A stretch of DNA of 64,000 nucleotides from Parvibaculum sp. (GTDB taxonomy: Bacteria > Pseudomonadota > Alphaproteobacteria > Parvibaculales > Parvibaculaceae). The DNA is taken from assembly GCF_030651915.1 (NCBI RefSeq), contig NZ_JAUSBV010000008.1:186001-250000 (forward strand). Reading direction: 5' to 3'. Every line of letters begins with the position of its first letter. The stretch's first letter is position 1. This document shows positions 8,976-16,098 of the stretch, piece after piece. Both the position numbers and the translations under genes were made by a program. The notes beneath the pieces were generated by a model. The model made no database searches, was not told the DNA's origin, and saw nothing but the letters and a program-made list of their open reading frames with translations.

Positions 8976-9965
8976 ATGTACGCGCATAACGTCTTTTTGA
9001 TTGTAACACTCGCCTCAGCAGTGTTTTTCGCGGCGCCTGTCGCTGCCGCCGAATTGCGCCCGACGGTGACCGTCGCTGGCGAAACGGTGACGCTGGGCGA
9101 CCTCTTCGACGATGCCGGATCCGCGGCCCATGTCGTCGTCGCAAACGCACCGGCACCCGGCCTTACGGGCGAGGTTTCCGTGTCACGCATTTCGCTCGCG
9201 GCGCGTCGCAACGGCATCGCATGGCGCAACAATGCCGGCCTGACACATGTCGTCATCGGTCGCAGCGGCCTGCCTGTCCCCGAGAGCGAAGTTGCCGCGG
9301 CAATCGCCGGCGCCATCGAAACGCAATCCTCGTCCCTTCCCTCGGCAGCAACCCTTCAGGTCGACTTTGCCAACGGCGTCGCCGGAATCCAGGTCGCCGA
9401 AGACGCCGAACGCAGCGTTCGCGTCGAACAACTCTCTTTCAATCCACGCAGTGGCGCATTCACCGCAGTCATTCGTGCACCGGCCGACGACATGATGAGC
9501 CCGTTGCGCCGTGTGACCGGTCGCGCCTATCCCGTTATCGATGTGCCGGTGTTAACCCGTGACATCATGCCGGGCGATGTCGTCCGCCGGAACGACATCG
9601 ACTGGATTCGTCTGCCATCGACGCGCGTCAGCCAGAACATCGCAACATCGCTGCCCCAGCTTGTCGGCATGTCGCCGCGCAATCCGGCACGCGCCGGCGA
9701 ACCGCTTCGCATTTCCGACATGCGCCCGCCGCTGGTCGTCGAGAAGGGCGCACAGGTCGATATGACTTTCGTTTCCGGTTCCCTGACATTGACGGCGCGT
9801 GGACGTGCGCTGGACAGCGGCGCAATCGGCGATGTGGTGAATGTGCTGAACAGCCGCTCCAACCGCACCGTACAGGGCATCATCGAAGGTCCGAACATGG
9901 TCCGCATCGATGCGCCTGGCTCAGCACGTGCAGCGGCGCTCAATGCCGCTGGCGGCAACTCGTGA
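8976..9965 (+). CDS. flgA: P-ring assembly chaperone FlgA
   Basis: FlgA is a periplasmic chaperone for FlgI during P-ring assembly. A signal peptide (VFLIVTLASAVFFAAPVAAAE) is followed by an N-terminal SAF-like region and the conserved C-terminal part with DVPVLTRDIMPGDVVRRNDI and VEKGAQVDMTFVSGSLTLTARGRAL. An in-frame TTG directly after the flgG stop (8964) could add four residues; I prefer the ATG at 8976 because the signal peptide follows it directly. Neither start has a strong ribosome site, so coupling to flgG is likely. About 329 residues. Confidence 0.93.
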   Translation: MYAHNVFLIVTLASAVFFAAPVAAAELRPTVTVAGETVTLGDLFDDAGSAAHVVVANAPAPGLTGEVSVSRISLAARRNGIAWRNNAGLTHVVIGRSGLPVPESEVAAAIAGAIETQSSSLPSAATLQVDFANGVAGIQVAEDAERSVRVEQLSFNPRSGAFTAVIRAPADDMMSPLRRVTGRAYPVIDVPVLTRDIMPGDVVRRNDIDWIRLPSTRVSQNIATSLPQLVGMSPRNPARAGEPLRISDMRPPLVVEKGAQVDMTFVSGSLTLTARGRALDSGAIGDVVNVLNSRSNRTVQGIIEGPNMVRIDAPGSARAAALNAAGGNS

Positions 9966-10741
9966 TCGAAATACCGGAAGCCCCGATCAAAAAGGCCATG
10001 AAAATGTTTGTCAGTTCTCCTTGCCGCCTTGTCGCCGTCGTCCTGATCGCCGCCACGCTTGCCGGCTGCAGCAGCGCCGACCGTATCGCCAACATCGGCA
10101 AGGCACCGGATATGGCGCCGGTTGGCACCATCGAGCCGCGCGTTTCGATGCCGATGCCTGCGCCCGAAGAGATCGTCTATCAGCCGAACTCGCTCTGGCG
10201 CTCAGGTTCACGCGCCTTCTTCCGCGACCAGCGCGCCGCACGCGTCGGCGACATCCTCACAGTTCTGATCAACATTACCGACAGCGCCAAAGTCGATAAT
10301 TCGACCAAGCGCAACCGCGCCGGCTCGGAAGACGCCGCCATCAACAATTTGCTCGGCTATGAAAGCTATCTCGGCAAGGTCTTTCCGGGAGCCGTCGACA
10401 ACGCCAATCTCGCCCGTCTCGGCACCAGTAGCTCAAGCACCGGCGCCGGCTCGGTCGACCGCAAGGAAAAGATCGATCTCACGGTCGCGGCGGTCGTGAC
10501 CCAGGTCCTGCCGAATGGTAACCTCGTCATCTCCGGTCGCCAGCAGGTCCGCGTCAATTTCGAAGTGCGCGAACTCGATGTCACCGGCATCGTCCGGCCC
10601 GAGGACATTTCGAATATCAACACGATCCAGCACACCCAGATCGCCGAAGCGCGCATCGCCTATGGCGGTCAGGGCCAGATCTCCGATATGCAACAGCCCC
10701 GCTACGGTCAGCAGCTCTTCGACATTCTGATGCCGTTCTGA
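9962..10741 (+). CDS. flgH: Flagellar L-ring lipoprotein FlgH
   Basis: FlgH forms the L-ring in the outer membrane. The N-terminus is a lipoprotein signal ending LAGC (Cys36 from the GTG start). Conserved parts include NSLWRSGSRAFFRDQRA, VGDILTVLINI, and a C-terminal VSGxQ-like strand set ending QPRYGQQLFDILMPF. The GTG at 9962 overlaps the flgA stop (GTGA); ATGs at 9998 and 10004 would shorten the leader and also fit. It is the last gene of the operon, followed by a strong terminator. Confidence 0.95.
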   Translation: MIEIPEAPIKKAMKMFVSSPCRLVAVVLIAATLAGCSSADRIANIGKAPDMAPVGTIEPRVSMPMPAPEEIVYQPNSLWRSGSRAFFRDQRAARVGDILTVLINITDSAKVDNSTKRNRAGSEDAAINNLLGYESYLGKVFPGAVDNANLARLGTSSSSTGAGSVDRKEKIDLTVAAVVTQVLPNGNLVISGRQQVRVNFEVRELDVTGIVRPEDISNINTIQHTQIAEARIAYGGQGQISDMQQPRYGQQLFDILMPF

Positions 10742-10770
10742 CCACCCGACTGACGGCTTACCCAAAAGAA

Positions 10771-10799
10771 AAACGCGGCTCGCAAGAGCCGCGTTTTTT
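10771..10799. terminator. Bidirectional terminator flgH / dksA
   Basis: An 11-bp stem (10771-10781 with 10786-10796) around the loop GCAA, with A-tract before and T-tract after, so it works on both strands. It separates the convergent flgH and dksA genes. Confidence 0.9.
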
Positions 10800-10822
10800 C
10801 ATCCGTCCAGATCAACTGGCGC

Positions 10823-11239
10823 TCAGTCGTCGCGATAGACCTTCTCGCGGCGTTCGTGGCGCTCCTGTGCTTCGATGGAAAGTGTCGCGATCGGTCGCGC
10901 ATCGAGCCGCTTCAGACTGATCGGCTCGCCGGTTTCTTCGCAATAGCCATACGTACCTTCATCGATCCGCCTCAACGCGGCGTCGATCTTGGCGACGAGC
11001 TTGCGCTGTCGGTCGCGGGTACGGAGCTCAAGGGATCGTTCGGTTTCGGAGGAGGCGCGGTCGGCGATATCGGGATGCTGCACATTATCGTCTTGCAGAT
11101 GCTGCAGCGTCTCGCGATTCTCCTGGAGGATGTCGTCTTTCCAGTTTTCGAGCTTGCGGCGGAAATACTCCTTCTGCCGCTTATTCATAAACGGCTCATC
11201 GTCTGTCGGCATATAGCCCTTGGGTAAACGAACAGCCAT
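10823..11239 (-). CDS. dksA: RNA polymerase-binding protein DksA
   Basis: DksA binds the RNA polymerase secondary channel and mediates ppGpp responses. I place the start at the ATG at 11239 (MAVRLPKGYMPTDDEPFMN), the usual alphaproteobacterial N-terminus; upstream codons to 11332 look like leader. The 138-residue product has the coiled coil and the C-terminal region YGYCEETGEPISLKRLDARP. Only one Cys of the classical four-Cys zinc finger remains, as in other alphaproteobacterial DksA proteins. It is monocistronic and convergent with flgH. Confidence 0.93.
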   Translation of the reverse strand: MAVRLPKGYMPTDDEPFMNKRQKEYFRRKLENWKDDILQENRETLQHLQDDNVQHPDIADRASSETERSLELRTRDRQRKLVAKIDAALRRIDEGTYGYCEETGEPISLKRLDARPIATLSIEAQERHERREKVYRDD

Positions 11240-11392
11240 TCGCGACAATCTTCCTCCAGCCCGAGCCCCTGCGGAAACGGGCCGGACTATAGCGACCGGC
11301 CCCACGATTCTCAACAGCGATGGACCGGCCAAACCGGTGAAATATATGTGAAATCCGGGATGGTTCCGGCGCGGGCCGAAAGCAAGGAAAAT

Positions 11393-11827
11393 CTAGATTT
11401 TAGTATAGGTCCCGAACTTGGCCAGCTCGACCCGCGCCCGGAGTTCGATCTGGTCGAGAATCTCGCGCAAAGCCGGATCGGCAATCCCGCCAAGCTGCCG
11501 TTCGACGACGGAAAGCAGGCGCGAAAGCTTCGATTTCGGCACCTGGCCCATCAACAGCGCCAACTTGATCTCGTCGAGAATATCGAGCATTTCCTCGGCC
11601 CGGGCGACGGCCTTGCGGCGTGGCGCGTGGAGCGCATCATCAGCTGCCCCGGTTTCCTGAAGCGCCAGCAGGGCATCGACAGCGCCGAGCGAGGCCGGCC
11701 CGGACAAACCGGCGGCCCCGCGTGTGGCGCCTGCGCCGGCGGGAGCAAAGCCGCTGCCGGCGCTGCGGACGGCCGTGCCGCGCGCCCCGCCGCCCTGCGA
11801 TGTTGCTCTGGTATTGCCAATCTTCAT
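11393..11827 (-). CDS. fliX: Flagellar assembly regulator FliX
   Basis: In Caulobacter FliX links basal-body assembly to the activity of the sigma-54 activator FlbD. The 144-residue product starts MKIGNTRATSQ, has a Gly/Ala/Pro-rich variable region, then the conserved part SLGAVDALLALQE, the basic segment RRKAVARAEEMLDILDEIK, and a C-terminus LDQIELRARVELAKF. The frame stays open to 12112 but upstream codons are not FliX-like, so I start at 11827. It faces flgI across a shared region with a CtrA box on its own side. Confidence 0.93.
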   Translation of the reverse strand: MKIGNTRATSQGGGARGTAVRSAGSGFAPAGAGATRGAAGLSGPASLGAVDALLALQETGAADDALHAPRRKAVARAEEMLDILDEIKLALLMGQVPKSKLSRLLSVVERQLGGIADPALREILDQIELRARVELAKFGTYTKI

Positions 11828-11895
11828 GGCGCTGCCCCACCCCGATCCGAAACAGTCGTGCCCAGTTTCAGTTGCTCCAAAATGAACGGGAGGTC

Positions 11896-11910
11896 TTAAG
11901 GCGGCGTTAA
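11896..11910. promoter_or_regulatory. CtrA box upstream of fliX
   Basis: TTAAGGCGGCGTTAA is an exact TTAA-N7-TTAA match to the CtrA consensus, with a further TTAAC a few bases to the right. It lies about 70-83 bp upstream of the fliX ATG. In Caulobacter fliX is a CtrA-controlled early flagellar gene. Confidence 0.7.
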
Positions 11911-11937
11911 ACTTAACAATGGATCGGGTCATCCGGC

Positions 11938-11970
11938 GGCAGGAATTGCCGCCCCGCGGCAGGAGATGCC
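11938..11970. promoter_or_regulatory. Paired palindromes upstream of flgI, putative FlbD enhancer
   Basis: GGCAGGAATTGCC (11938-11950) and GGCAGGAGATGCC (11958-11970), 20 bp apart, resemble the GGCAG-N3-CTGCC element. Centres are at about -138 and -118 from the predicted flgI start point, slightly farther than at the other promoters. Confidence 0.55.
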
Positions 11971-12055
11971 CGAGCGCCACGGCAATGCGCATGGATCTCT
12001 GCCGCAGAAAAAGAAAAACCCGATAGAAATCAACAGCTTGATCCAACGCGCCGGA

Positions 12056-12071
12056 TGGCATGTCTTTCGCT
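12056..12071 (+). promoter_or_regulatory. Sigma-54 promoter of flgI operon
   Basis: TGGCATGTCTTTCGCT has GG-N10-GC spacing and the TGGCAYG half intact. Predicted start near 12082. It overlaps the most upstream ATG of the flgI frame (12060), which therefore cannot be the used start from this promoter. Confidence 0.7.
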
Positions 12072-12110
12072 AGAAGAACGCCGTATCGCAAGCGAATGAT
12101 CGGTTGTTCC

Positions 12111-13250
12111 ATGTTACGGCTTTTTGCCCATCATCTCCGTTCTTTCCTGACGCTCGTACTCGCTGCCTCCCTTCTGACCGCCACCATGCCGGTCGGGGCC
12201 GGGGCCAGTTCGCGCATCAAGGACATCGTCGATGTCGAGGGCATCCGCGACAACATGCTGGTCGGCTACGGCCTTGTCGTCGGCCTCAACGGCACCGGCG
12301 ACACGTTGCGCAATGCGCCCTTCACCCAGCAAAGCCTGATCGGCATGCTGGAACGTCTCGGTGTCAACACGCGTGGCACGGCGCTGAAAACCGCCAACGT
12401 CGCCGCTGTCATGGTCTCGGCCAACCTGCCGGCCTTTGCCGCCCAGGGCACCCGTATCGACGTGACGGTCAGCGCACTCGGCGATGCGACCAACCTGCAA
12501 GGCGGCGTCCTGCTGGTGACGCCGCTGATGGGCGCCGACGGCCAGGTCTATGCCGTCGCGCAGGGATCGGTCGCCACCGGCGGCTTCGCGGCCAAGGGTG
12601 AAGGCGCCTCCGTCGTGCGCGGCGTGCCCACCAATGGCCGCATCGCCAACGGCGCCATCGTCGAACGCGAAATCGAATTTCAGCTGGCCGAACTGCGCTC
12701 GCTGCGCCTGTCGTTGCGCAATCCCGACCTGACAACCGCGCTGCGCGTCGCCACGGCCATCAACACCTATCTCGGCATCAATACCGCAACCGCCGATAAT
12801 CCGACCACCGTGCAGCTCACCGTTCCCGGAAGCTATCGCGGCGGCGTCGTCGGCCTTCTCACCGACATCGAACAATTGCGCGTCCAGCCCGATCTCGCCG
12901 CTCGCGTCGTCATCGACGAAGCCTCGGGCGTCATCGTCATGGGTCAGGACGTCCGCGTCAGCCAGGTGGCGATTGCGCAAGGCAATCTCACGATTTCCGT
13001 CAACGAAACGCCGCAGGTCAGCCAGCCCTCGCCCTTCGCCGCGCAGGGCGACACGGTCGTGGTGCCGCGCACCACCGTCACGGTCGACGAGGAAAACGGC
13101 AAGCAGCTCGGTATTATCGAGGGCAGCGTCAGCCTCAAGGAGCTGGTCGACGGTCTCAATGCGCTGGGCGTCAGCCCGCGCGACATGATCACCATCCTGC
13201 AGGCGATCAAATCCGCCGGTGCGCTGCAGGCCGAAATCGAGGTGATGTGA
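12111..13250 (+). CDS. flgI: Flagellar P-ring protein FlgI
   Basis: FlgI builds the periplasmic P-ring around the rod. I start at the ATG at 12111, giving 379 residues and a clean signal peptide (FLTLVLAASLLTATMPVGAGA), followed by the family hallmark SRIKDIVDVEGIRDNMLVGY and GLVVGLNGTGDT. The C-terminus LKELVDGLNALGVSPRDMI is also typical. ATGs at 12096 and 12060 are in frame, but 12060 lies inside the predicted promoter. flgJ follows with a 1-base stop/start overlap. Confidence 0.95.
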   Translation: MLRLFAHHLRSFLTLVLAASLLTATMPVGAGASSRIKDIVDVEGIRDNMLVGYGLVVGLNGTGDTLRNAPFTQQSLIGMLERLGVNTRGTALKTANVAAVMVSANLPAFAAQGTRIDVTVSALGDATNLQGGVLLVTPLMGADGQVYAVAQGSVATGGFAAKGEGASVVRGVPTNGRIANGAIVEREIEFQLAELRSLRLSLRNPDLTTALRVATAINTYLGINTATADNPTTVQLTVPGSYRGGVVGLLTDIEQLRVQPDLAARVVIDEASGVIVMGQDVRVSQVAIAQGNLTISVNETPQVSQPSPFAAQGDTVVVPRTTVTVDEENGKQLGIIEGSVSLKELVDGLNALGVSPRDMITILQAIKSAGALQAEIEVM

Positions 13251-13564
13251 TGGACCTGGCCGCCCTTCCCGCCCCTCTGCCCGCGATACCCGGCAAGCCG
13301 GCGCCGAATCCGGCCGCCCAGGGCCGCGACGCGCGCGCCTGGGAAACCGCGCGCGACTTCGAAGCCCAGTTCGTTTCGGTCCTGCTGCAACCGATGTTCG
13401 AGGGCACGGGCGAGGACAGCGCTTTCGGCGGCGGCCCCGGCGAAGGCATGTTCCGCTCGCTGCTGGTCGAACAATATGGCCGGGAAATGGTCAAGAGCGG
13501 TGGCATCGGCCTCGCCGACAGCGTCTATCGTGAAATGCTGAAAATGCAGGAACAGCCCCGATGA
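13250..13564 (+). CDS. flgJ: Rod-binding protein, FlgJ N-terminal type
   Basis: The FlgJ N-terminal domain is the rod cap or scaffold. This 104-residue product contains the conserved ARDFEAQFVSVLLQPMFEG, GEGMFRSLLVEQYGREM and GIGLADSVYREML segments, and lacks the C-terminal glucosaminidase domain, as is common in alphaproteobacteria. The wall hydrolase must be elsewhere. The ATG overlaps the flgI stop (TGATG); a GTG one codon earlier is also possible. It overlaps the next gene by 4 bp. Confidence 0.88.
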   Translation: MDLAALPAPLPAIPGKPAPNPAAQGRDARAWETARDFEAQFVSVLLQPMFEGTGEDSAFGGGPGEGMFRSLLVEQYGREMVKSGGIGLADSVYREMLKMQEQPR

Positions 13565-14040
13565 GTGCGCCCGCCCGCCGCATCGCCGCCGAAAACCTGG
13601 CGCCCGCCGATCTGGTCGAGCGCATGCTCGAGCAGACGCTCGCCCTGACCGGGATTGTCCGCCGCGAAACCGGCTTTCTGCGTGATCGGGCGCGCTCCGA
13701 GGTCGCCGCGCTGCAACCTGAAAAAATTCGTATCGCCAACGACTATGCGATGGACGCCCAGGCGATTCACGGCCGCAAGGATCTGATCGACCGCGCCCCG
13801 TCCGAACGCGTCTCGAGGCTGAAAGCGGCCATGATCGAACTCGATCGCTCGCTGGCCGAGAACGGCGAGGCGCTGGTAGCCGCCCGCTCGGTCTCCGAAG
13901 GACTGATTCGCATGGTCGCCAATGCGATGAGCGAACAGGCCGCGCCGACGCTCGGCTATGGCCGCGACGCCGCCCCGGCCGCCCGGCGCGCCGGAAGTGC
14001 GGCCACGCCAGGCTCATTGACCCTCGACGCCCGGTTTTAG
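13561..14040 (+). CDS. FlgN-like flagellar export chaperone
   Basis: A 159-residue mostly helical protein. The FlgN-like core has AADLVERMLEQTLALTGIVRRE, a central long helix, and the VSEGLIRMVANAMSEQ segment typical of FlgN-like proteins beside flgJ in alphaproteobacteria, where they chaperone hook-associated FlgK and FlgL. A Gly/Ala/Arg-rich tail may be disordered. Its ATG overlaps the flgJ stop by 4 bp (ATGA). The assignment rests on helical pattern and location more than on strong identity. Confidence 0.7.
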   Translation: MSAPARRIAAENLAPADLVERMLEQTLALTGIVRRETGFLRDRARSEVAALQPEKIRIANDYAMDAQAIHGRKDLIDRAPSERVSRLKAAMIELDRSLAENGEALVAARSVSEGLIRMVANAMSEQAAPTLGYGRDAAPAARRAGSAATPGSLTLDARF

Positions 14041-14058
14041 GCGACTTCGTGGCCGCCG

Positions 14059-14073
14059 TTAACTCGGTGGTAA
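14059..14073. promoter_or_regulatory. Near-match CtrA box before the TPR glycosyltransferase
   Basis: TTAACTCGGTGGTAA is TTAA-N7-GTAA, seven of eight consensus positions, about 65-80 bp before the start of the glycosyltransferase gene. It could drive that gene independently of the flgI operon. Confidence 0.35.
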
Positions 14074-14138
14074 CCACGATGGGTCGCAGATAGACAATCA
14101 AACGGCCGATACGGCAGGTCACGGGAACGGCATCCGGC

Positions 14139-15764
14139 ATGTCTGCACTGAAGAAGCAGCGCGTCGCGGCAAGCGACGGTGAGATCGAGAAGAAGTTCGC
14201 GCAGGGCCAGCGGCTACAGGTCCGCGACCGCTTCGCCGAAGCCGAACAGCGATTCCGCAAGGTCCTGGCTCTCGATCCCCGGCATCTGGGCGCCCTGACC
14301 GGCCTCACCCAATGCCTGATTGCACAGAAAAAACAGCAGGACGCGATCGAGACGCTTGACCGGGCTGCGGCCGATGCGCCCGAGGGCGACGAAATCTGGC
14401 TCTTCGATCTTGCCGGTCTCTGCACAACGGTGAAATATCTTCAGCAGGCCCGGACGCTTTATGAGCGCGCGCTGGAAATCGCACCCGACATGTCGTCTTC
14501 CCTGATCAACCTTGCCAATGTTGTCGAGGAGCAGGGTGAAATCCAGAAAGCCATCGACCTGCTCTCGCGCGCCATCGAGGTTCACCCGACATCCGCCAGG
14601 GCCTATGGCAATCTCGGCAAGGTGCTGACGGGAACACGGCTGCGTGACGAAGCGCTGGCCTGTTACCGCCGCGCCATCGAACTCAATCCCAACATCTCCC
14701 AGACCTGGACCAACCTCGCCGCTCTGTTCGAAGTCCTGGGCCGGCACCACGAAGCCTTGCCGGCGCTGCAACAGGCGCTGAACCTCGATCCGAACAGCGA
14801 CGCCGCTCGCTGGAACCTCGCCCGCACCTTGCTGACAATCGGCGAGATCGAAGCCGGCTGGGACATGTATGGCTTCGGCTTCGCCTGCCGCGAACGCCAG
14901 CCCTGGCGCCCCTTCCCGGGCCTGATCTGGGAAGGCCAGGACCTGACGGACAAGACCATCATGGTCTGGCGCGAACAGGGCCTTGGGGACGACCTGATCT
15001 TTTCGACCTGCTATAGCGATCTGATCGCCCGCGCCGGCCATGTCATCATCGAAACCGAACGCCGTCTCGTTTCGCTCTACCAGCGGACCTGGCCCGAGGC
15101 GACGGTCCGCGTCGAAACATGGACATCGACCGGGCTCGAAAACTACGGCGAAGTCGATTTCGACTACACCGCCCCGGCGGGCCTGGTCGCCGCGCAACTG
15201 CGCCGCAAGCTGACGGAATTTCCCGCGCCGCGCCATGCGCTGGTGCCGGATCCCGCCCGCGTCGCCGAATGCCGCGCCTGGCTCGATACGCTGGGCACCG
15301 GCCCGAAAATCGGCATCTCCTGGACCTCCGGCAAGGTCGACGATATTCGCGCGCTCAGCTACACGAAGCTGGCCGACTGGAAAGACCTCTTCGCCATCGA
15401 AGGCGCCGCCATCGTCAATCTTCAATACACCGACGTGTCGGAAGAAGCCGAAGCTCTCCAGCGGGACCACGGACTGACATTGCATCGCATGCCCGGCCTC
15501 GATCTCTTCAACGATCTTGAAGGCGTGGCCGCCCTGACCGCGTGCATGGATGCTGTAGTTGCGCCCTCGAGTTTCCCGATGATGGTGGCCGGTGCGCTCG
15601 ATCGTCCCTGCTTTCACTACATTCGCCGGAACTGGACCATGCTGGGCACCGACGGCTCGCCCTGGTTCCCTGAAATGCGCTGCTACCTGATCGAGGACAC
15701 CGGAAGTGTATCCGGTTTCCTGAGCCGCATCGTTGCGGATGTCGGCGCCTTCTTGCGCGCCTGA
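14139..15764 (+). CDS. TPR glycosyltransferase, probable flagellin glycosyltransferase (FlmG-like)
   Basis: A 541-residue protein with an N-terminal block of TPR repeats (about residues 15-250; for example AEAEQRFRKVLALDPRHLGAL and ALACYRRAIELNPNISQTWTNL) and a C-terminal glycosyltransferase-like domain (about 260-541; KTIMVWREQGLGDDLIFSTC, KIGISWTSGKVDD, and a late segment VVAPSSFPMMVAGALDRP). This is the architecture of Caulobacter FlmG, which glycosylates flagellins with pseudaminic acid using its TPR part to bind flagellin. The position just before two flagellin genes supports this. The sugar donor pathway is not in the window. Confidence 0.75.
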   Translation: MSALKKQRVAASDGEIEKKFAQGQRLQVRDRFAEAEQRFRKVLALDPRHLGALTGLTQCLIAQKKQQDAIETLDRAAADAPEGDEIWLFDLAGLCTTVKYLQQARTLYERALEIAPDMSSSLINLANVVEEQGEIQKAIDLLSRAIEVHPTSARAYGNLGKVLTGTRLRDEALACYRRAIELNPNISQTWTNLAALFEVLGRHHEALPALQQALNLDPNSDAARWNLARTLLTIGEIEAGWDMYGFGFACRERQPWRPFPGLIWEGQDLTDKTIMVWREQGLGDDLIFSTCYSDLIARAGHVIIETERRLVSLYQRTWPEATVRVETWTSTGLENYGEVDFDYTAPAGLVAAQLRRKLTEFPAPRHALVPDPARVAECRAWLDTLGTGPKIGISWTSGKVDDIRALSYTKLADWKDLFAIEGAAIVNLQYTDVSEEAEALQRDHGLTLHRMPGLDLFNDLEGVAALTACMDAVVAPSSFPMMVAGALDRPCFHYIRRNWTMLGTDGSPWFPEMRCYLIEDTGSVSGFLSRIVADVGAFLRA

Positions 15765-15779
15765 GAACGCCCCCTGCCC

Positions 15780-15811
15780 GGCAATTCTTTCCCGCAGCGG
15801 CAGTTCCTGCC
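15780..15811. promoter_or_regulatory. Paired palindromes upstream of flagellin 1, putative FlbD enhancer
   Basis: GGCAGTTCCTGCC at 15799-15811 is a perfect GGCAG-N3-CTGCC palindrome. A weaker copy, GGCAATTCTTTCC, starts at 15780. Centres are at about -89 and -108 from the predicted start point. Confidence 0.65.
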
Positions 15812-15867
15812 AGCACCGCTCCGGCCATGATGAACATAACCCATTGATTATCATGGATTTTTCATTT

Positions 15868-15883
15868 GGCCCGGCCCTTGCGA
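15868..15883 (+). promoter_or_regulatory. Sigma-54 promoter of flagellin 1
   Basis: TGGCCCGGCCCTTGCG has GG-N10-GC spacing and the TTGC element intact. It is nearly the same as the flgE promoter. Predicted start near 15894. Confidence 0.82.
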
Positions 15884-16098
15884 AGTAATCCGCAGATGAA
15901 ATCGCGGGTGCGGAACGGCCAATCGAATTGCCTCATGCCCCCGGTTCGACGGCGAAGAGACGGACGACCTTCAATCGGCAGATCGTCGGTCAAATCGAAA
16001 GACAGTTCGGACTGTTTACGTCGAATTAATGATTAATGCCGAGTGTAGTGCCCGTGCCGCCATGAGACGGCCGAGCCAAACCCTGGAGGGTAGAGACA

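Larger units (their letters stand above)
11828..12110. promoter_or_regulatory. Divergent regulatory region fliX / flgI
   Basis: This 283-bp gap contains a CtrA box near fliX, a palindrome pair in the middle (11938-11970), and a sigma-54 promoter next to flgI. It looks like a class II/class III junction of the flagellar hierarchy: fliX under CtrA, flgI under sigma-54. Confidence 0.7.
15765..16098. promoter_or_regulatory. Promoter and long leader of flagellin 1
   Basis: A 334-bp gap with two palindromes (15780-15811), a sigma-54 site, and a predicted leader of about 205 bases. The leader has a small perfect hairpin (16002-16015, loop TCGG) and ends in a strong ribosome site GGAGGGT before the ATG. 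A long structured leader fits post-transcriptional control of flagellin by FlbT, whose gene lies downstream. Confidence 0.65.

Noticed and set aside
15837-15850. IHF-like site (TAA-N5-TTGATT) upstream of flagellin 1
   Set aside because: Spacing is off by one from the consensus; only AT-rich DNA can be claimed.
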